A stretch of DNA of 64,000 bases from Aeromonas dhakensis (GTDB taxonomy: Bacteria > Pseudomonadota > Gammaproteobacteria > Enterobacterales > Aeromonadaceae), in the NCBI RefSeq assembly GCF_000820305.1, contig NZ_CDBH01000025.1, positions 108,707 to 172,706 of the forward strand, read 5' to 3'. The notes under the pieces were generated by a model, which saw only the letters and a list, made by a program, of their open reading frames with translations, was not told where the DNA came from and made no database searches. The translations under genes and the position numbers were made by a program. This document shows, in pieces, positions 8,979 through 17,931 of this stretch. Each line of letters begins with the position of its first letter. Positions within the stretch are counted from its first letter, which is position 1.

Positions 8979-9770
8979 ATGAAGAACCTTTATTTCCGCT
9001 GGTTACAGCGTCAACAGTGGCTGATAACACGGATAAAAGGGGAAGCACTGTTTCCCGTATGGAAGCGAAGCAACCTGCTGGCCCTGTGGCTGCTGTCATG
9101 GCCACTGCTGGCCGAGCCGACCGCCCTGACCCGGCAGCTCGAAGCACTGTTGCAGGAGGATGCCAGCCAGGCCCTGCATGCCTATCTGCAGCAGCAGGGC
9201 TGGCCAGCGCCCGAAGCGGAATATCAGGTCTGGATCTCCCCTGCAGTCGCCCATCTGCCGGACTGTTCGCAGCCTATCCGCCTGCAGGCCGGCGGTCAGT
9301 ACCGTCAGCCCTGGGGACGGCGACCCTATCTGGCAGAGTGCGTCGACCCGGCCTGGCAGATCAGGGCCAGGGTCGAGGTGACACTGATGCTGCCGGTCTG
9401 GGTGACGGCTCAGGAGCTGCCAAGAGGCCATGTCATCCGGCCCGGCGATCTGATCGAAAAATCGCTTGAGGTCAGCCGGTTGCAACGTGGCTTTGTACCC
9501 TCCTCAGAGTCTCTGGTGGGCAGCAAAAGCAACCGCAACCTGCGAATGGGTCAGCTGATCGGCGAATTGGATTTGCAGAAAGCCTGGGCCATACGAGAAG
9601 GTGAAGGTGTGTTGATCCGGGCTGGCCAGGATGGATTTTCCGCCACGATGCGAGGACGGGCACTGGCCAACGGGGCCATCGGCGACGGAATTCGAGTGAA
9701 AAATCTGAGTTCGGGCAAGGAAATCCAGGCCTGGGTGATCGACAAGGGGGAAGTTGAAACCCGTTTTTAA
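8979..9770 (+). CDS. flgA: Lateral flagellar P-ring assembly chaperone FlgA
   Basis: FlgA is a periplasmic chaperone for P-ring (FlgI) assembly. From the ATG at 8979 it has 263 residues. The C-terminal half holds the SAF-type domain (ELPRGHVIRPGDLIEKSLEVSRL, then the conserved RNLRMGQLIGELDL and GEGVLIRAG stretches) and ends with GDGIRVKNLSSGKEIQAWV. The N-terminus is odd: a basic stretch of about 35 residues precedes the hydrophobic segment NLLALWLLSWPLLA. The signal peptide therefore has a long N-region, or translation starts further in. GTG 8949 and ATG 8970 are alternative starts. Confidence 0.85.
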   Translation: MKNLYFRWLQRQQWLITRIKGEALFPVWKRSNLLALWLLSWPLLAEPTALTRQLEALLQEDASQALHAYLQQQGWPAPEAEYQVWISPAVAHLPDCSQPIRLQAGGQYRQPWGRRPYLAECVDPAWQIRARVEVTLMLPVWVTAQELPRGHVIRPGDLIEKSLEVSRLQRGFVPSSESLVGSKSNRNLRMGQLIGELDLQKAWAIREGEGVLIRAGQDGFSATMRGRALANGAIGDGIRVKNLSSGKEIQAWVIDKGEVETRF

Positions 9771-9846
9771 TTCAAAGCACGGGTTTGATTTAAGTTACAT
9801 CGACCTTGGGTCGCTTGTCATAGATAGACCATCAGGAATTGACGTT

Positions 9847-10122
9847 ATGAAGATCACACGCACCGACCCGCTCTATGTTCAGGCCCCGCTGCAACGCAAG
9901 CAGGAAGCGCCATCCACGCCGTCGCAACCACGCGCCAGCCAGGCTGATGCCCAGATCAGCACCACGGCCCAGTTCGTGAATCAGGCGAGGGCCGAGCTGG
10001 CTACGACTTCCGACGTGGACATGGACAAGGTCAACCGGATCCGACAGGCCATCAGCGAGGGCAAGCTAGAACTCGACATGGATGCACTGGGTCAGGCCAT
10101 TCTGGACATGCATCGTCGATGA
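9847..10122 (+). CDS. flgM: Anti-sigma-28 factor FlgM (lateral)
   Basis: FlgM binds the flagellar sigma-28 factor until the hook is finished, then is exported. The ATG at 9847 follows an AGGAA box and gives 91 residues starting MKITRTDPLYVQAP. The C-terminal half (AQFVNQARAELATTSDVDMDKVNRIRQAISEGKLELDMDALGQAILDM) is the sigma-binding helical region. A longer in-frame extension to 9754 lacks a ribosome site and was not used. The partner would be a LafS-type sigma factor outside this window. The stop overlaps the flgN start (ATGA). Confidence 0.9.
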   Translation: MKITRTDPLYVQAPLQRKQEAPSTPSQPRASQADAQISTTAQFVNQARAELATTSDVDMDKVNRIRQAISEGKLELDMDALGQAILDMHRR

Positions 10123-10562
10123 GCATGGACGCCAAGCAGAGGGTCAAAGAGCTGATCCTGGGCATTCAGCAAGACGGCACCCGCTATGTCGCCCTGCAAC
10201 AACTGCTGCTGCGTCAGCACAGTCTGCTGGCCGCTCACGACGTCGACGCGCTGGCTGAACATAATCAGCAGCAAACACAACTGATGATGCAGGTGCAGCA
10301 ACAGGCGCAACAACGCTGCCAGCATCTGCTGGCGCTGGGATTTAAGCCTAATGAAAAGGGGATGGCGGCACTCATCGAAAAACTGCCCGCCAACCTGCAG
10401 CACAAGGTTGCCAAACAGTGGCTGAAGCTGGAACAGCTGTTGCAGCAATGTCTGCGTCAGAACGAGCTCAACGGCCGCTTGCTGGCCGGCCAGATAGAAA
10501 CCATCAATACGCTGCTGGGTCAGGAACCCGCTTATGGGCAGCAGGAACGCTTGCCGGATTAA
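10119..10562 (+). CDS. flgN: Export chaperone FlgN (lateral)
   Basis: FlgN is the cytoplasmic export chaperone for FlgK and FlgL. The 147-residue product is almost entirely helical and very rich in glutamine and leucine (LQQLLLRQHSLLAAHDVDALAEHNQQQTQL), as is usual for this poorly conserved family. Its place right after flgM with an ATGA overlap supports the call more than the sequence does. It converges on fliJ with only 3 bases between the two stop codons and no room for an intergenic terminator. Confidence 0.82.
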   Translation: MSMDAKQRVKELILGIQQDGTRYVALQQLLLRQHSLLAAHDVDALAEHNQQQTQLMMQVQQQAQQRCQHLLALGFKPNEKGMAALIEKLPANLQHKVAKQWLKLEQLLQQCLRQNELNGRLLAGQIETINTLLGQEPAYGQQERLPD

Positions 10563-10565
10563 TCC

Positions 10566-10982
10566 CTACTCCCCTTTCATCATGCGATGCCGCAGACTGG
10601 CCAGCTCATCCAGCTGGCGTTGATCGCTCGACTCCAGCTGCCGCTGCAGTGCCTGTTCACGTTTATCCAGCAACAGCTCCAGCCCTTTGACCCGCCCAAA
10701 CTGTTTGAGCACCTCTCCCTCGTGTCGCTCCAGATCGAGTCTGGCCAGAGCAGACTGCTGTATTTGATGGGCCAGCAGTCGCCGCAACTGACCATCCATC
10801 TGATGCTTGTTCTGCCACAACAGGGGGTGAAACGTTGCCGAACCACTGTGCAATGAGCCAATGACCTCCTGCAACCGCAATGCCCGCTGCTCTTCACGCA
10901 TGGCATCTTCCCGCAGTCGTTGGCGCTCCTTGCCCATGTTTTCCAGCGCATCCTGCTGCAAACCAAGATAAGACTTCAGCAC
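10566..10982 (-). CDS. fliJ: Flagellar export protein FliJ (lateral)
   Basis: FliJ is the stalk-like coiled-coil protein of the export ATPase complex and links FliI to FlhA. The 138-residue product is a continuous coiled coil rich in E, Q, R and L (RQRLREDAMREEQRALRLQEV; ALARLDLERHEGEVLKQFGRV). Sequence identity in this family is low, so position 9 bases after fliI is important evidence. It is the last gene of the minus-strand fliEFGHIJ block and converges on flgN. Confidence 0.85.
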   Translation of the reverse strand: MLKSYLGLQQDALENMGKERQRLREDAMREEQRALRLQEVIGSLHSGSATFHPLLWQNKHQMDGQLRRLLAHQIQQSALARLDLERHEGEVLKQFGRVKGLELLLDKREQALQRQLESSDQRQLDELASLRHRMMKGE

Positions 10983-10991
10983 GGTAGCCCC

Positions 10992-12323
10992 TTATTGCCT
11001 TCCGAGCACTTGTCGGAGCCCGGTGGTGACCTGGGCGAGGGGGGTCTCTTCGTGGATACCTTGCTGCAGGAAGGCGGCGATGGCTGGATAACGCTGCACG
11101 GCTTCATCCATCTGGGGATCGGCGCCAGGCTGATAACCACCTAGCGGCAACAGCTCACGCACCTGCTGATAACGGCCCCACAGTTGCCGTAGCGTGACGG
11201 CCAGTTGCTGCCACTCGGCAGGCACCACTTGCGGCATTACCCGGCTGACCGAGGCACCAATGTCGATGGCAGGATAGTGACCTTCCTCCGCCAGTCTGCG
11301 GGTCAACACTATGTGACCATCCAGAATGGCGCGGGCCGAATCCACCACGGGATCCTGCTGATCATCCCCCTCAGCCAGCACCGTATAGAAGGCGCTCAGA
11401 GAGCCATCCGGGTGCGTACCATTACCGGCTCGCTCCACCAGCTGGGTCAGCATGCTGAATACCGAGGGCGGATAACCTCGAGTCGCGGGCGGTTCCCCTA
11501 TTGCCAGGGCTATTTCACGCTGGGCCTGGGCATAGCGGGTCAGGGAGTCCATCAACAGCAACACATCCTGCCCCTGCTCACGAAAGTACTCGGCGATACG
11601 GTGGCACAGCTGAGCCGCCCGCAGCCGCATCAGCGGTGACTGATCTGCTGGCGCCGCTATCACCACGGCGCGAGCCAGCCCCTCCACCCCCAGGCTGTGC
11701 TCAATGAACTCGCGCACCTCCCGTCCCCGCTCACCAATCAGGCCGACGACGACTATCTGGGCTGTGGTATTGCGGGTCATCATGCCGAGCAGCATACTCT
11801 TGCCGACCCCTGAGCCCGCAAACAGGCCCAGCCGCTGTCCCTTGCCGACGGTCAGCAGGCCATTGATGGCGCGGATACCGACATCCAGCGGCTCTCGAAC
11901 CGGTGTACGCAGCAAGGGGTTCGGAGGGGAACAGAACAGCGCCACATGCTCTCCCTCATCGCGCAGCGGCCGGCCATCCAGTGGCTGCAGCAGACCATCT
12001 ACGACTCGACCCAGCAGGTGTTCACCGACCCGAATCGTCTCTTCCCCGTCGATGGGCAGCACCCGGGCACCGGCATAGAGACCACCCATCGGTTGCAACG
12101 GCATCAGATAGGAGACATCACGGTTGAAGCCCACCACTTCAGCCAGCAATGGCGTGCCTGTCGCAGTATCGACCCGGCAACGCTGACCCATCACCAGCTG
12201 GCAGCCCACCACCTCCAGCGTCAACCCTGTTACCCTCACCAGCCGACCATAGCGGCGAAAGCCGGGGACATCGTCAAAGCTGTCTAGCGCCGATGTGAGC
12301 GCCTGTTGCAGGGCCTCATGCAT
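10992..12323 (-). CDS. fliI: Flagellum-specific export ATPase FliI (lateral)
   Basis: FliI is the hexameric ATPase of the flagellar type III export apparatus, related to F1 beta. With the ATG at 12323 it has 443 residues, the family length. Walker A is AGSGVGKS (169-176), followed by LLGMMTRNTTA. VVVGLIGERGREVREFIE and the Walker B-type LLLMDSLTRYAQAQREIALA stretch are typical. The start overlaps the fliH stop by 8 bases. A further upstream in-frame extension would run deep into fliH and was rejected. Confidence 0.95.
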   Translation of the reverse strand: MHEALQQALTSALDSFDDVPGFRRYGRLVRVTGLTLEVVGCQLVMGQRCRVDTATGTPLLAEVVGFNRDVSYLMPLQPMGGLYAGARVLPIDGEETIRVGEHLLGRVVDGLLQPLDGRPLRDEGEHVALFCSPPNPLLRTPVREPLDVGIRAINGLLTVGKGQRLGLFAGSGVGKSMLLGMMTRNTTAQIVVVGLIGERGREVREFIEHSLGVEGLARAVVIAAPADQSPLMRLRAAQLCHRIAEYFREQGQDVLLLMDSLTRYAQAQREIALAIGEPPATRGYPPSVFSMLTQLVERAGNGTHPDGSLSAFYTVLAEGDDQQDPVVDSARAILDGHIVLTRRLAEEGHYPAIDIGASVSRVMPQVVPAEWQQLAVTLRQLWGRYQQVRELLPLGGYQPGADPQMDEAVQRYPAIAAFLQQGIHEETPLAQVTTGLRQVLGRQ

Positions 12324-13008
12324 CCTGGGGCAGTTCCAGTGTGCTGTTGAGCTGCTCCATACAGGCGGCAAGACGTTCGCTCGTGTTGACCTCTATGACC
12401 GCCGCTCGGGTCTCCAGGCGTGCATCGCCTATGCCCAGTGCCGGGTCCACCTGCAATGGCCACCCCTCGCAGCGAGTCACCCCCTGCTCTGCCAGTCGCT
12501 GCCGATCCCCTTCGCTGAGATAGATCACCAGCTCTTCCGAGGTGGCAGGCAGGCTCGCCAATGCCTGTTCTACCTGTTTGAGTACCTGTTGCGGATTGAG
12601 CGTAAATTCGGCCTGGATCACCCGCTTTGCCACCTGGGCAACCAGCTGGGCAACCAGTTCCTTCTGTTCCTGCATTCGACTGCGGGTCAGGGACTCCCAC
12701 TGCGCCTGCAATTTGGCAAACGGCACCATGGCCTGATCGAAAGAGGCTCGCCCTTCCGCCAGCCCCTGGGCAAACCCGCGAGTTTGCCCTTGTTGCAGCC
12801 CCTTCGCTTCCCCTTCCACCAGACCGCTGGTCAGGCCCTGCTGGTATCCTGACTGATAGCCTTCGTCGTGGCCTTGTTCCAACCCCTGCTGATAACCGAA
12901 TTCGAATTGTTCCTGCTGGCTCTGTGCCTCTTCTCCACTCTGTCCCAACGACGGGAAACGGTAGAGGCGGGTAGCTCCCGCCGCCAACTTGCGCACACTG
13001 TGGTTCAT
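12316..13008 (-). CDS. fliH: Flagellar export regulator FliH (lateral)
   Basis: FliH is the peripheral-stalk-like partner that tethers FliI to the export gate and switch. It has 230 residues. Residues about 32-80 contain the glycine-repeat region typical of FliH (GYQQGLEQGHDEGYQSGYQQGLTSGLVEGEAKGLQQGQ, GxxxG heptad-like). The C-terminal half has the V/F-ATPase E-subunit-like region (VAQLVAQVAKRVIQAEFTLNPQQVLKQVEQAL). It lies between fliG (12 bases) and fliI (overlap). Confidence 0.9.
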   Translation of the reverse strand: MNHSVRKLAAGATRLYRFPSLGQSGEEAQSQQEQFEFGYQQGLEQGHDEGYQSGYQQGLTSGLVEGEAKGLQQGQTRGFAQGLAEGRASFDQAMVPFAKLQAQWESLTRSRMQEQKELVAQLVAQVAKRVIQAEFTLNPQQVLKQVEQALASLPATSEELVIYLSEGDRQRLAEQGVTRCEGWPLQVDPALGIGDARLETRAAVIEVNTSERLAACMEQLNSTLELPQDA

Positions 13009-13020
13009 GGACGCCTCCTG

Positions 13021-14049
13021 TTAATTGACGGTGGGTTCTTCGAATAGCTGGAATTCGACTTCGCCCTGCTCCACCAATTCGCGAACCAGCTGCATCACCT
13101 CTTCGCGAGCCTGTTCGACCTTGCGCAAGGAGACGCTGCCCTGTCCCTGGATTTGGGCTTCCAGCGCCTGCGCCATCCGCTTCGGCATGGCGCCCAGTAC
13201 CACCTTGCGGAAGCTGGCCTCGGTATTTTTCAGTGCCAGCGCCAGCAGATCGCTTGGCAGCTCCTGCACCAGACGCTGCAGTGTTTCGTCGGTCTGACGG
13301 CGCAACGCCATGAAATCGAACATGTTTTTCTCGATTTCCAGCGCCATGTCGCCATCGTGTTCGCGCAGCAGAGAGAGCATTTGCTCCTTGTCCCCCTGAT
13401 AGCGGTTCAGAATATCCGCCACCTGGCGCACCCCGTTGACCTTGGCTCCCGACTGATCGGCAACATAAGCCAGACAACGGTCCAGGGTCAGACGCAGTTC
13501 TCCCAGCACATGTTCGCTGACACTGTTGAGACTGGCGACACGAACCAGCAGATCATCGTGCACCGACCCCGGCAGAGCATCCAGCACGGCGGATGCCGTC
13601 TGCGGGGGCAGGAAGGCCAGCAATACGGCCTGCATCTGTGGATGTTCATTGCGGAAGAAACGGGCAAGCACCTCGGCGGGCACCCACTGCAAACGCTGGA
13701 TGTCCTGGCTCATCACGTCGCCATAGAGGCTGTCCAGCAGACTGCGGGAGAGGCGCTGACCCAGCGCCAGATCCAGCGTCTGTTCCAGATACTCGCGTGA
13801 GGCGCTACCGATGCCGCTCTGCTCACGGTACTGGTTGAAGAACTGTTGCAGCGTCCACTTGGCCTCCATCGAACTGACCCCCGACAGGCCAGCCATCTTG
13901 GAGATGAGTCGTTGCACCTCATCACGGGACAACTTTTGCATCACCTTGGCGGCGGCCTCGGTCCCCATGCTCAGCAGCAGAATCGCGGCCTTCTCCAGGT
14001 TGTCGATGTCGATATCGACGGCGTTTTGGTTCAGATTAACGTTGTTCAT
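13021..14049 (-). CDS. fliG: Flagellar motor switch protein FliG (lateral)
   Basis: FliG is the rotor protein that contacts the stator and the MS ring. The ATG at 14049 gives 342 residues; a GTG two codons upstream is an alternative. Family motifs include KAAILLLSMGTEAAAKVMQKLSRDEVQRL at the N-terminus, the middle-domain EHPQMQAVLLAFLPPQTASAVLDALP, and a charged C-terminal torque domain with GAMPKRMAQALEAQIQGQGSVSLRKVEQAREEV. The start overlaps the fliF stop by 14 bases, suggesting coupled synthesis of the two rotor parts. Confidence 0.95.
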   Translation of the reverse strand: MNNVNLNQNAVDIDIDNLEKAAILLLSMGTEAAAKVMQKLSRDEVQRLISKMAGLSGVSSMEAKWTLQQFFNQYREQSGIGSASREYLEQTLDLALGQRLSRSLLDSLYGDVMSQDIQRLQWVPAEVLARFFRNEHPQMQAVLLAFLPPQTASAVLDALPGSVHDDLLVRVASLNSVSEHVLGELRLTLDRCLAYVADQSGAKVNGVRQVADILNRYQGDKEQMLSLLREHDGDMALEIEKNMFDFMALRRQTDETLQRLVQELPSDLLALALKNTEASFRKVVLGAMPKRMAQALEAQIQGQGSVSLRKVEQAREEVMQLVRELVEQGEVEFQLFEEPTVN

Positions 14050-15790
14050 TGCCACTCACCCATGATCTGACCACTTCCGCGACGCGCGCCGTGTCTTTTT
14101 CCACCAGCAGTTGCAGGTGTTTGAGCTGTACTTCTAGTTCGGAGCCCGGCTCTGGCAAAGCCTCCAGATCCAGCGAGGAGAACTGCGGTTCCATCTGGTT
14201 GTCAGAGCGGATCAAACCGTTACCCATCCCAGAGGCAGCCATAGCGGCATCATCATCCCGGCGCATGGAAGGACCCACTGTCGGTTCCTGTTGCTCATCC
14301 TGCTCCTCGGTCGCGGTTTCCTCAGGCAACTGCTGGGTACGCACCAGATGTTTGACCAGCGGTCTGATGCCGAAGAACACCAGTGTAAGGCCAAGCAGGC
14401 CGCCCACCAGATAACGCAGAGAGTCCTGCCAGTACGGGGTTTCCCACCAGCTCGACTCGGGCGGGGCAATCGGCACGGCACCGGTAAAATCGAATACCTG
14501 CAGGCTGATCTGATCGCCACGGGTATCGTCAAACCCCACCGAACGTTCCACCATCTGCCGGATCTGCTCCAGCTGCTGCTCATTCCAGCCGCCCTTGGGG
14601 GCACTCTGCTGGTTCAGCAAAATGGAGACGTTCATCTTCTCCAAACGACCCTGCTGGTAGCGGGTATGCACTATGGTGCGGCTGTTTTCGTACTGCTTGT
14701 TGACCTCTTGGCGCTCGGTGCGAGAATCGTTCTTCTGGGCTTCTGCACTGGCAGCACCCTGATTCTGAGCCGGCTGCTCGCTCTTGGGGGTCGTTTCGGG
14801 CGGGCGATTGGACAAGGCACCGGGGATCCCCAATGCCAGTGCATCGATGGTTTTATCCGACTTGCTGGACTCCTTGGTGACCACGCCCTGTGGATCCAGC
14901 TGTTGCTGGGTCTCCTCTACCGCATTGAAGTTCACGTCGGCGGCAATCTGTACCCTGAAGTTACCCGTGCCCAGCATGGGATAGAGCATGTCGCTGGCAC
15001 GCTGGCGGATGTACTGTTCAAGCTTTCGCACATACTCCATCTGCTGCACGCTCTGCTTGCCAAACCCAGCCTTGTCCCCCAACTCTGCGCTGAGCAACTG
15101 ACCAGCCTGATCCACTATGGTTACCGCCCCCGGCTTCATGCCGGATATGCTGCCAGCAACCAGGTTGGCGATCGCTTCAACCTGCCCCGGCTCCATGGCC
15201 TGGCCAGGCTGCAGGTCCAGCATGACGGACGCACTGGGCTTCTCTTCATCTCGTCCGACGAACAGCGTCCGCTTGGGGATCGCCAGATGCACCCGGGCAC
15301 TGCGCACCGCATCCAGTGAAATGATGGTTCTCGCCAGTTCCCCTTCCAGCGCATGCCGGTAACGGGCTCCCTCCATGAACTCGCTGGTCCCCAGGCCCGT
15401 CACATTGTCCAGCCCTTCCAGACCGGCGGGCATGGCGGCCCTCACCCCTCTGGCCGCCAGCGCCATGCGCACATGGGCCAGCTGATTTTCCGGCACCAGG
15501 ATCTGGCCGGAGCTCTTCTCCAGCCTGAATGGGACCTGCTCTTTTTCCAACATCTCCATGATGTTGGCGGTGTCATACAACTCCTGCTTGCCGTACAAGG
15601 GCACGTAGTTCTTGCTGGAAGTCCACAGGATCACCACGATGGTTCCCGCCACGATGGCGGCAAGCAACGCTATGGTCAGGATGGATTTGTTGTCGCGGGA
15701 CAGACTGCGCCAGTTGCGCAAGCCCTCCTGGACGCGTGTTCTGAAGGAATCCGAAGCCCCTTGCGGGGACGTTACCAGTTCAGTCATCAC
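14036..15790 (-). CDS. fliF: Flagellar MS-ring protein FliF (lateral)
   Basis: FliF forms the membrane and supramembrane ring that seeds basal-body assembly. It has 584 residues (usual about 550-580). One membrane span lies at about 38-57 (SILTIALLAAIVAGTIVVIL) and a second near 440-460 (YLVGGLLGLTLVFFGI). Between them are the periplasmic ring-building motifs, including the SARVHLAIPKRTLFVGRDEEKPSASVML stretch. The C-terminal cytoplasmic tail binds FliG. It lies 5 bases after fliE. Confidence 0.95.
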   Translation of the reverse strand: MMTELVTSPQGASDSFRTRVQEGLRNWRSLSRDNKSILTIALLAAIVAGTIVVILWTSSKNYVPLYGKQELYDTANIMEMLEKEQVPFRLEKSSGQILVPENQLAHVRMALAARGVRAAMPAGLEGLDNVTGLGTSEFMEGARYRHALEGELARTIISLDAVRSARVHLAIPKRTLFVGRDEEKPSASVMLDLQPGQAMEPGQVEAIANLVAGSISGMKPGAVTIVDQAGQLLSAELGDKAGFGKQSVQQMEYVRKLEQYIRQRASDMLYPMLGTGNFRVQIAADVNFNAVEETQQQLDPQGVVTKESSKSDKTIDALALGIPGALSNRPPETTPKSEQPAQNQGAASAEAQKNDSRTERQEVNKQYENSRTIVHTRYQQGRLEKMNVSILLNQQSAPKGGWNEQQLEQIRQMVERSVGFDDTRGDQISLQVFDFTGAVPIAPPESSWWETPYWQDSLRYLVGGLLGLTLVFFGIRPLVKHLVRTQQLPEETATEEQDEQQEPTVGPSMRRDDDAAMAASGMGNGLIRSDNQMEPQFSSLDLEALPEPGSELEVQLKHLQLLVEKDTARVAEVVRSWVSGNEQR

Positions 15791-15795
15791 TTACC

Positions 15796-16122
15796 TCAGA
15801 GTGGCATACGCATAATGTCGTCGAAACCGGTCATCAGCTTGTTCCTCACCTGCATGAGGGCAGAAAAACTGAGTCCCGCTTTCTGGCTGGCGACCATGGC
15901 ACCAACCAGATCGTCGCTCTGACCCGCATCCACGGCAGTCATCAGCCGTGAGGCGATATTTTGCTGCTCGTTGACCCGGCCAACGACGTCGCGCATGGCA
16001 TCACCGAATGATACGTTCGAGACATCATTCGATTCGATAACAGGGGTTTGGCTGGCGACTCGCTGCATCTCCTGCATCTGCTGCAAGAGCGTCACCTGTG
16101 ATGACATCATTTCAATCTTCAC
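15796..16122 (-). CDS. fliE: Flagellar hook-basal body protein FliE (lateral)
   Basis: FliE joins the MS ring to the rod and is the first exported rod component. The 108-residue product has the usual length and the conserved C-terminal half (VGAMVASQKAGLSFSALMQVRNKLMTGFDDIMRMPL). It is the first gene of fliEFGHIJ and lies 12 bases after the stop of the sigma-54 activator gene, so it may be read from the activator's promoter as well as its own. Confidence 0.92.
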   Translation of the reverse strand: MKIEMMSSQVTLLQQMQEMQRVASQTPVIESNDVSNVSFGDAMRDVVGRVNEQQNIASRLMTAVDAGQSDDLVGAMVASQKAGLSFSALMQVRNKLMTGFDDIMRMPL

Positions 16123-16134
16123 TCGGTTTATCCC

Positions 16135-17511
16135 TTAGTTTTGAAGCTGCTGCTCAATGTCTATGCCCTGCTCACGCATGGCCGCCAGCTTGTATCTCAG
16201 TGCCCGGGTCGTCATCCCAAGGGCTTCAGCTGTGCGGGTCCGATGGCCGCGAAAGCGGCGCAAGGTCTCTAGTACAAATTGAAATTCTGCGTAGCGGCGG
16301 GTCTCACTCAGCCCTTCCGGGGCGGAAAGCACTTCCGGCAACACATCGTCGGATTCAATGGTGTAACTGGGCAGCATCAAATCGACGGCCTGAATATGCA
16401 ATCCGCGAGCCATGATTAATGAACGTTGTATGACATTGTCCAGCTCCCGGACATTGCCGGGCCAACCGTATGTCAGCAGTTGCTTGCGGGCATTTTCACT
16501 GAGGCGATAGCCCTGCTGAGAGGCATGCAGTTCAATGAAGTACTCCGCCAACGGGAGAATGTCGTCGGGACGCTCCCGCAGCGCGGGCCAGTTCATGGGC
16601 AGCACATCCAGACGGTAGAACAGATCTTCCCGGAACTGACCAGCGACAACGAGAGTACGCAGATCCTTGTTGCTGGCGGCAATGATCCGTACATCCAAAG
16701 CGATGGTCTGGTGACTGCCAAGCCGTTCGACCTCCCGTTCTTGCAAGACCCGCAGCAGTTTGGCCTGCAGCGGTAACGGCAATTCAGAGATCTCGTCGAG
16801 CAGCAGAGTCCCCCCCTGAGCCTGCTCGAATTTGCCGGCCTGGGCTCCCGTTGCGCCGGTGAACGCCCCCTTGTTGTGGCCAAACAGGATGGACTCGAGC
16901 ATGGATTCAGGAATGGCTGCACAGTTGATGGCAACGAATGGTCGGCCAGCCCGGCTGGACATGTCGTGGATGTAGCGGGCCAGTCGTTCCTTGCCAGTAC
17001 CGGACTCCCCACCGATGAGGATGGTGGCGGATGTCTTGGCTGCACGACGTGCTAGTTGCAGCACTTGCAGGCTCATGGCAGAGACCGCGATGAGATTCGG
17101 AATGGACTGGCGCAGACGCAGCGCCCCCTTTACCGCATCCACCATCTGCCGACCACCGAAAGGCTTGATGATGTAGTCGATGGCCCCCGCCCGCATGGCT
17201 TCTGCAGCAAGATAGGCCTGATGTTCATTGACCAGAACCATGCAATCGATACCACTGAAGTCATGCACCAATTGCGGGCCTGCCTCGGTCATGACATCCA
17301 TATCAAGCAGGATCAGGTCAACTGAATTATCCGCGAGAATTACTTTTGACTTTTTAATCGAGTCAACGCAGGAGATGTTATAGCCTTGCGCTAACAATAT
17401 TTCCGCAATATCGTTTCCATTTGATAACGAAGTGCCAATCAATAACAAATGAGGGACACTCTCAATACCGATTGGCCTTGAGTTTTTCTTGTTAGATAAA
17501 TCCGAAAGCAT
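16135..17511 (-). CDS. lafK: Sigma-54-dependent transcriptional activator of LafK/FleQ type
   Basis: This is a bacterial enhancer-binding protein expected to activate sigma-54 promoters of the lateral genes. From the ATG at 17511 it has 458 residues. It has an N-terminal receiver-like domain (about 20-130), an AAA+ domain with Walker A GESGTGKE (168-175), GAFTGA (215-220) and Walker B LLLDE (236-240), and a C-terminal Fis-like HTH (about 415-440). The receiver lacks the N-terminal acidic pair, showing LLLIGTSLS instead, but keeps a D70 region and K116. It is probably not controlled by ordinary phosphorylation, as in FleQ/FlrA. Its position between flhA and fliE matches lafK of Vibrio and Aeromonas lateral clusters. 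Confidence 0.88.
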   Translation of the reverse strand: MLSDLSNKKNSRPIGIESVPHLLLIGTSLSNGNDIAEILLAQGYNISCVDSIKKSKVILADNSVDLILLDMDVMTEAGPQLVHDFSGIDCMVLVNEHQAYLAAEAMRAGAIDYIIKPFGGRQMVDAVKGALRLRQSIPNLIAVSAMSLQVLQLARRAAKTSATILIGGESGTGKERLARYIHDMSSRAGRPFVAINCAAIPESMLESILFGHNKGAFTGATGAQAGKFEQAQGGTLLLDEISELPLPLQAKLLRVLQEREVERLGSHQTIALDVRIIAASNKDLRTLVVAGQFREDLFYRLDVLPMNWPALRERPDDILPLAEYFIELHASQQGYRLSENARKQLLTYGWPGNVRELDNVIQRSLIMARGLHIQAVDLMLPSYTIESDDVLPEVLSAPEGLSETRRYAEFQFVLETLRRFRGHRTRTAEALGMTTRALRYKLAAMREQGIDIEQQLQN

Positions 17512-17931
17512 AAGAACCCGAACCCGTGATTGTGGACAAACCAATCAACAGAACTGATGTGTCAAAAATAAAAGCGCACCACGCCCAAAAAGCGCCGAAA
17601 AAGCGTCTTCAAGTGGGTTATTGATGGTATCAAGGCGGTAACAATGGCCTTGGTAACCCCGCTATCATTAGCATTCCTGCTATTAGACCGGAGGCTTTGC
17701 GTCCTGACTTTTCAGTTCAGTTTGCCTTTATCATGCGACTGCCCGTATTGGGACAAGACAGCTCAACTTATTGACGAAGAGCTGCATAGCACATGTGAAT
17801 TGTTATATTTGTTATTAATCTTCAACGTCGTTGCGTCAAAAACAGTCACATCATAGCGGCTTCTAATGACAATTCAAGTAGATATGCGGAATATCATCTT
17901 CCCGTCACTTCATTAACATGGCAATTCTGCT
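17512..17931. other. 420-base gap upstream of lafK and downstream of flhA
   Basis: No gene can be supported here. A 70-codon plus-strand frame (17644-17856) has no ribosome site, a biased cysteine/leucine composition and no recognisable domain. The stretch looks more AT-rich than the genes around it. It must contain the lafK promoter and possibly the flhA transcript end. I could not find a convincing sigma-54, sigma-28 or strong sigma-70 element, nor a hairpin plus T-run. Confidence 0.5.

Noticed and set aside
17644..17856. 70-codon plus-strand open frame in the gap upstream of lafK
   Set aside because: It has no ribosome site, no neighbour on the same strand and no recognisable domain, and its composition resembles translated non-coding DNA.
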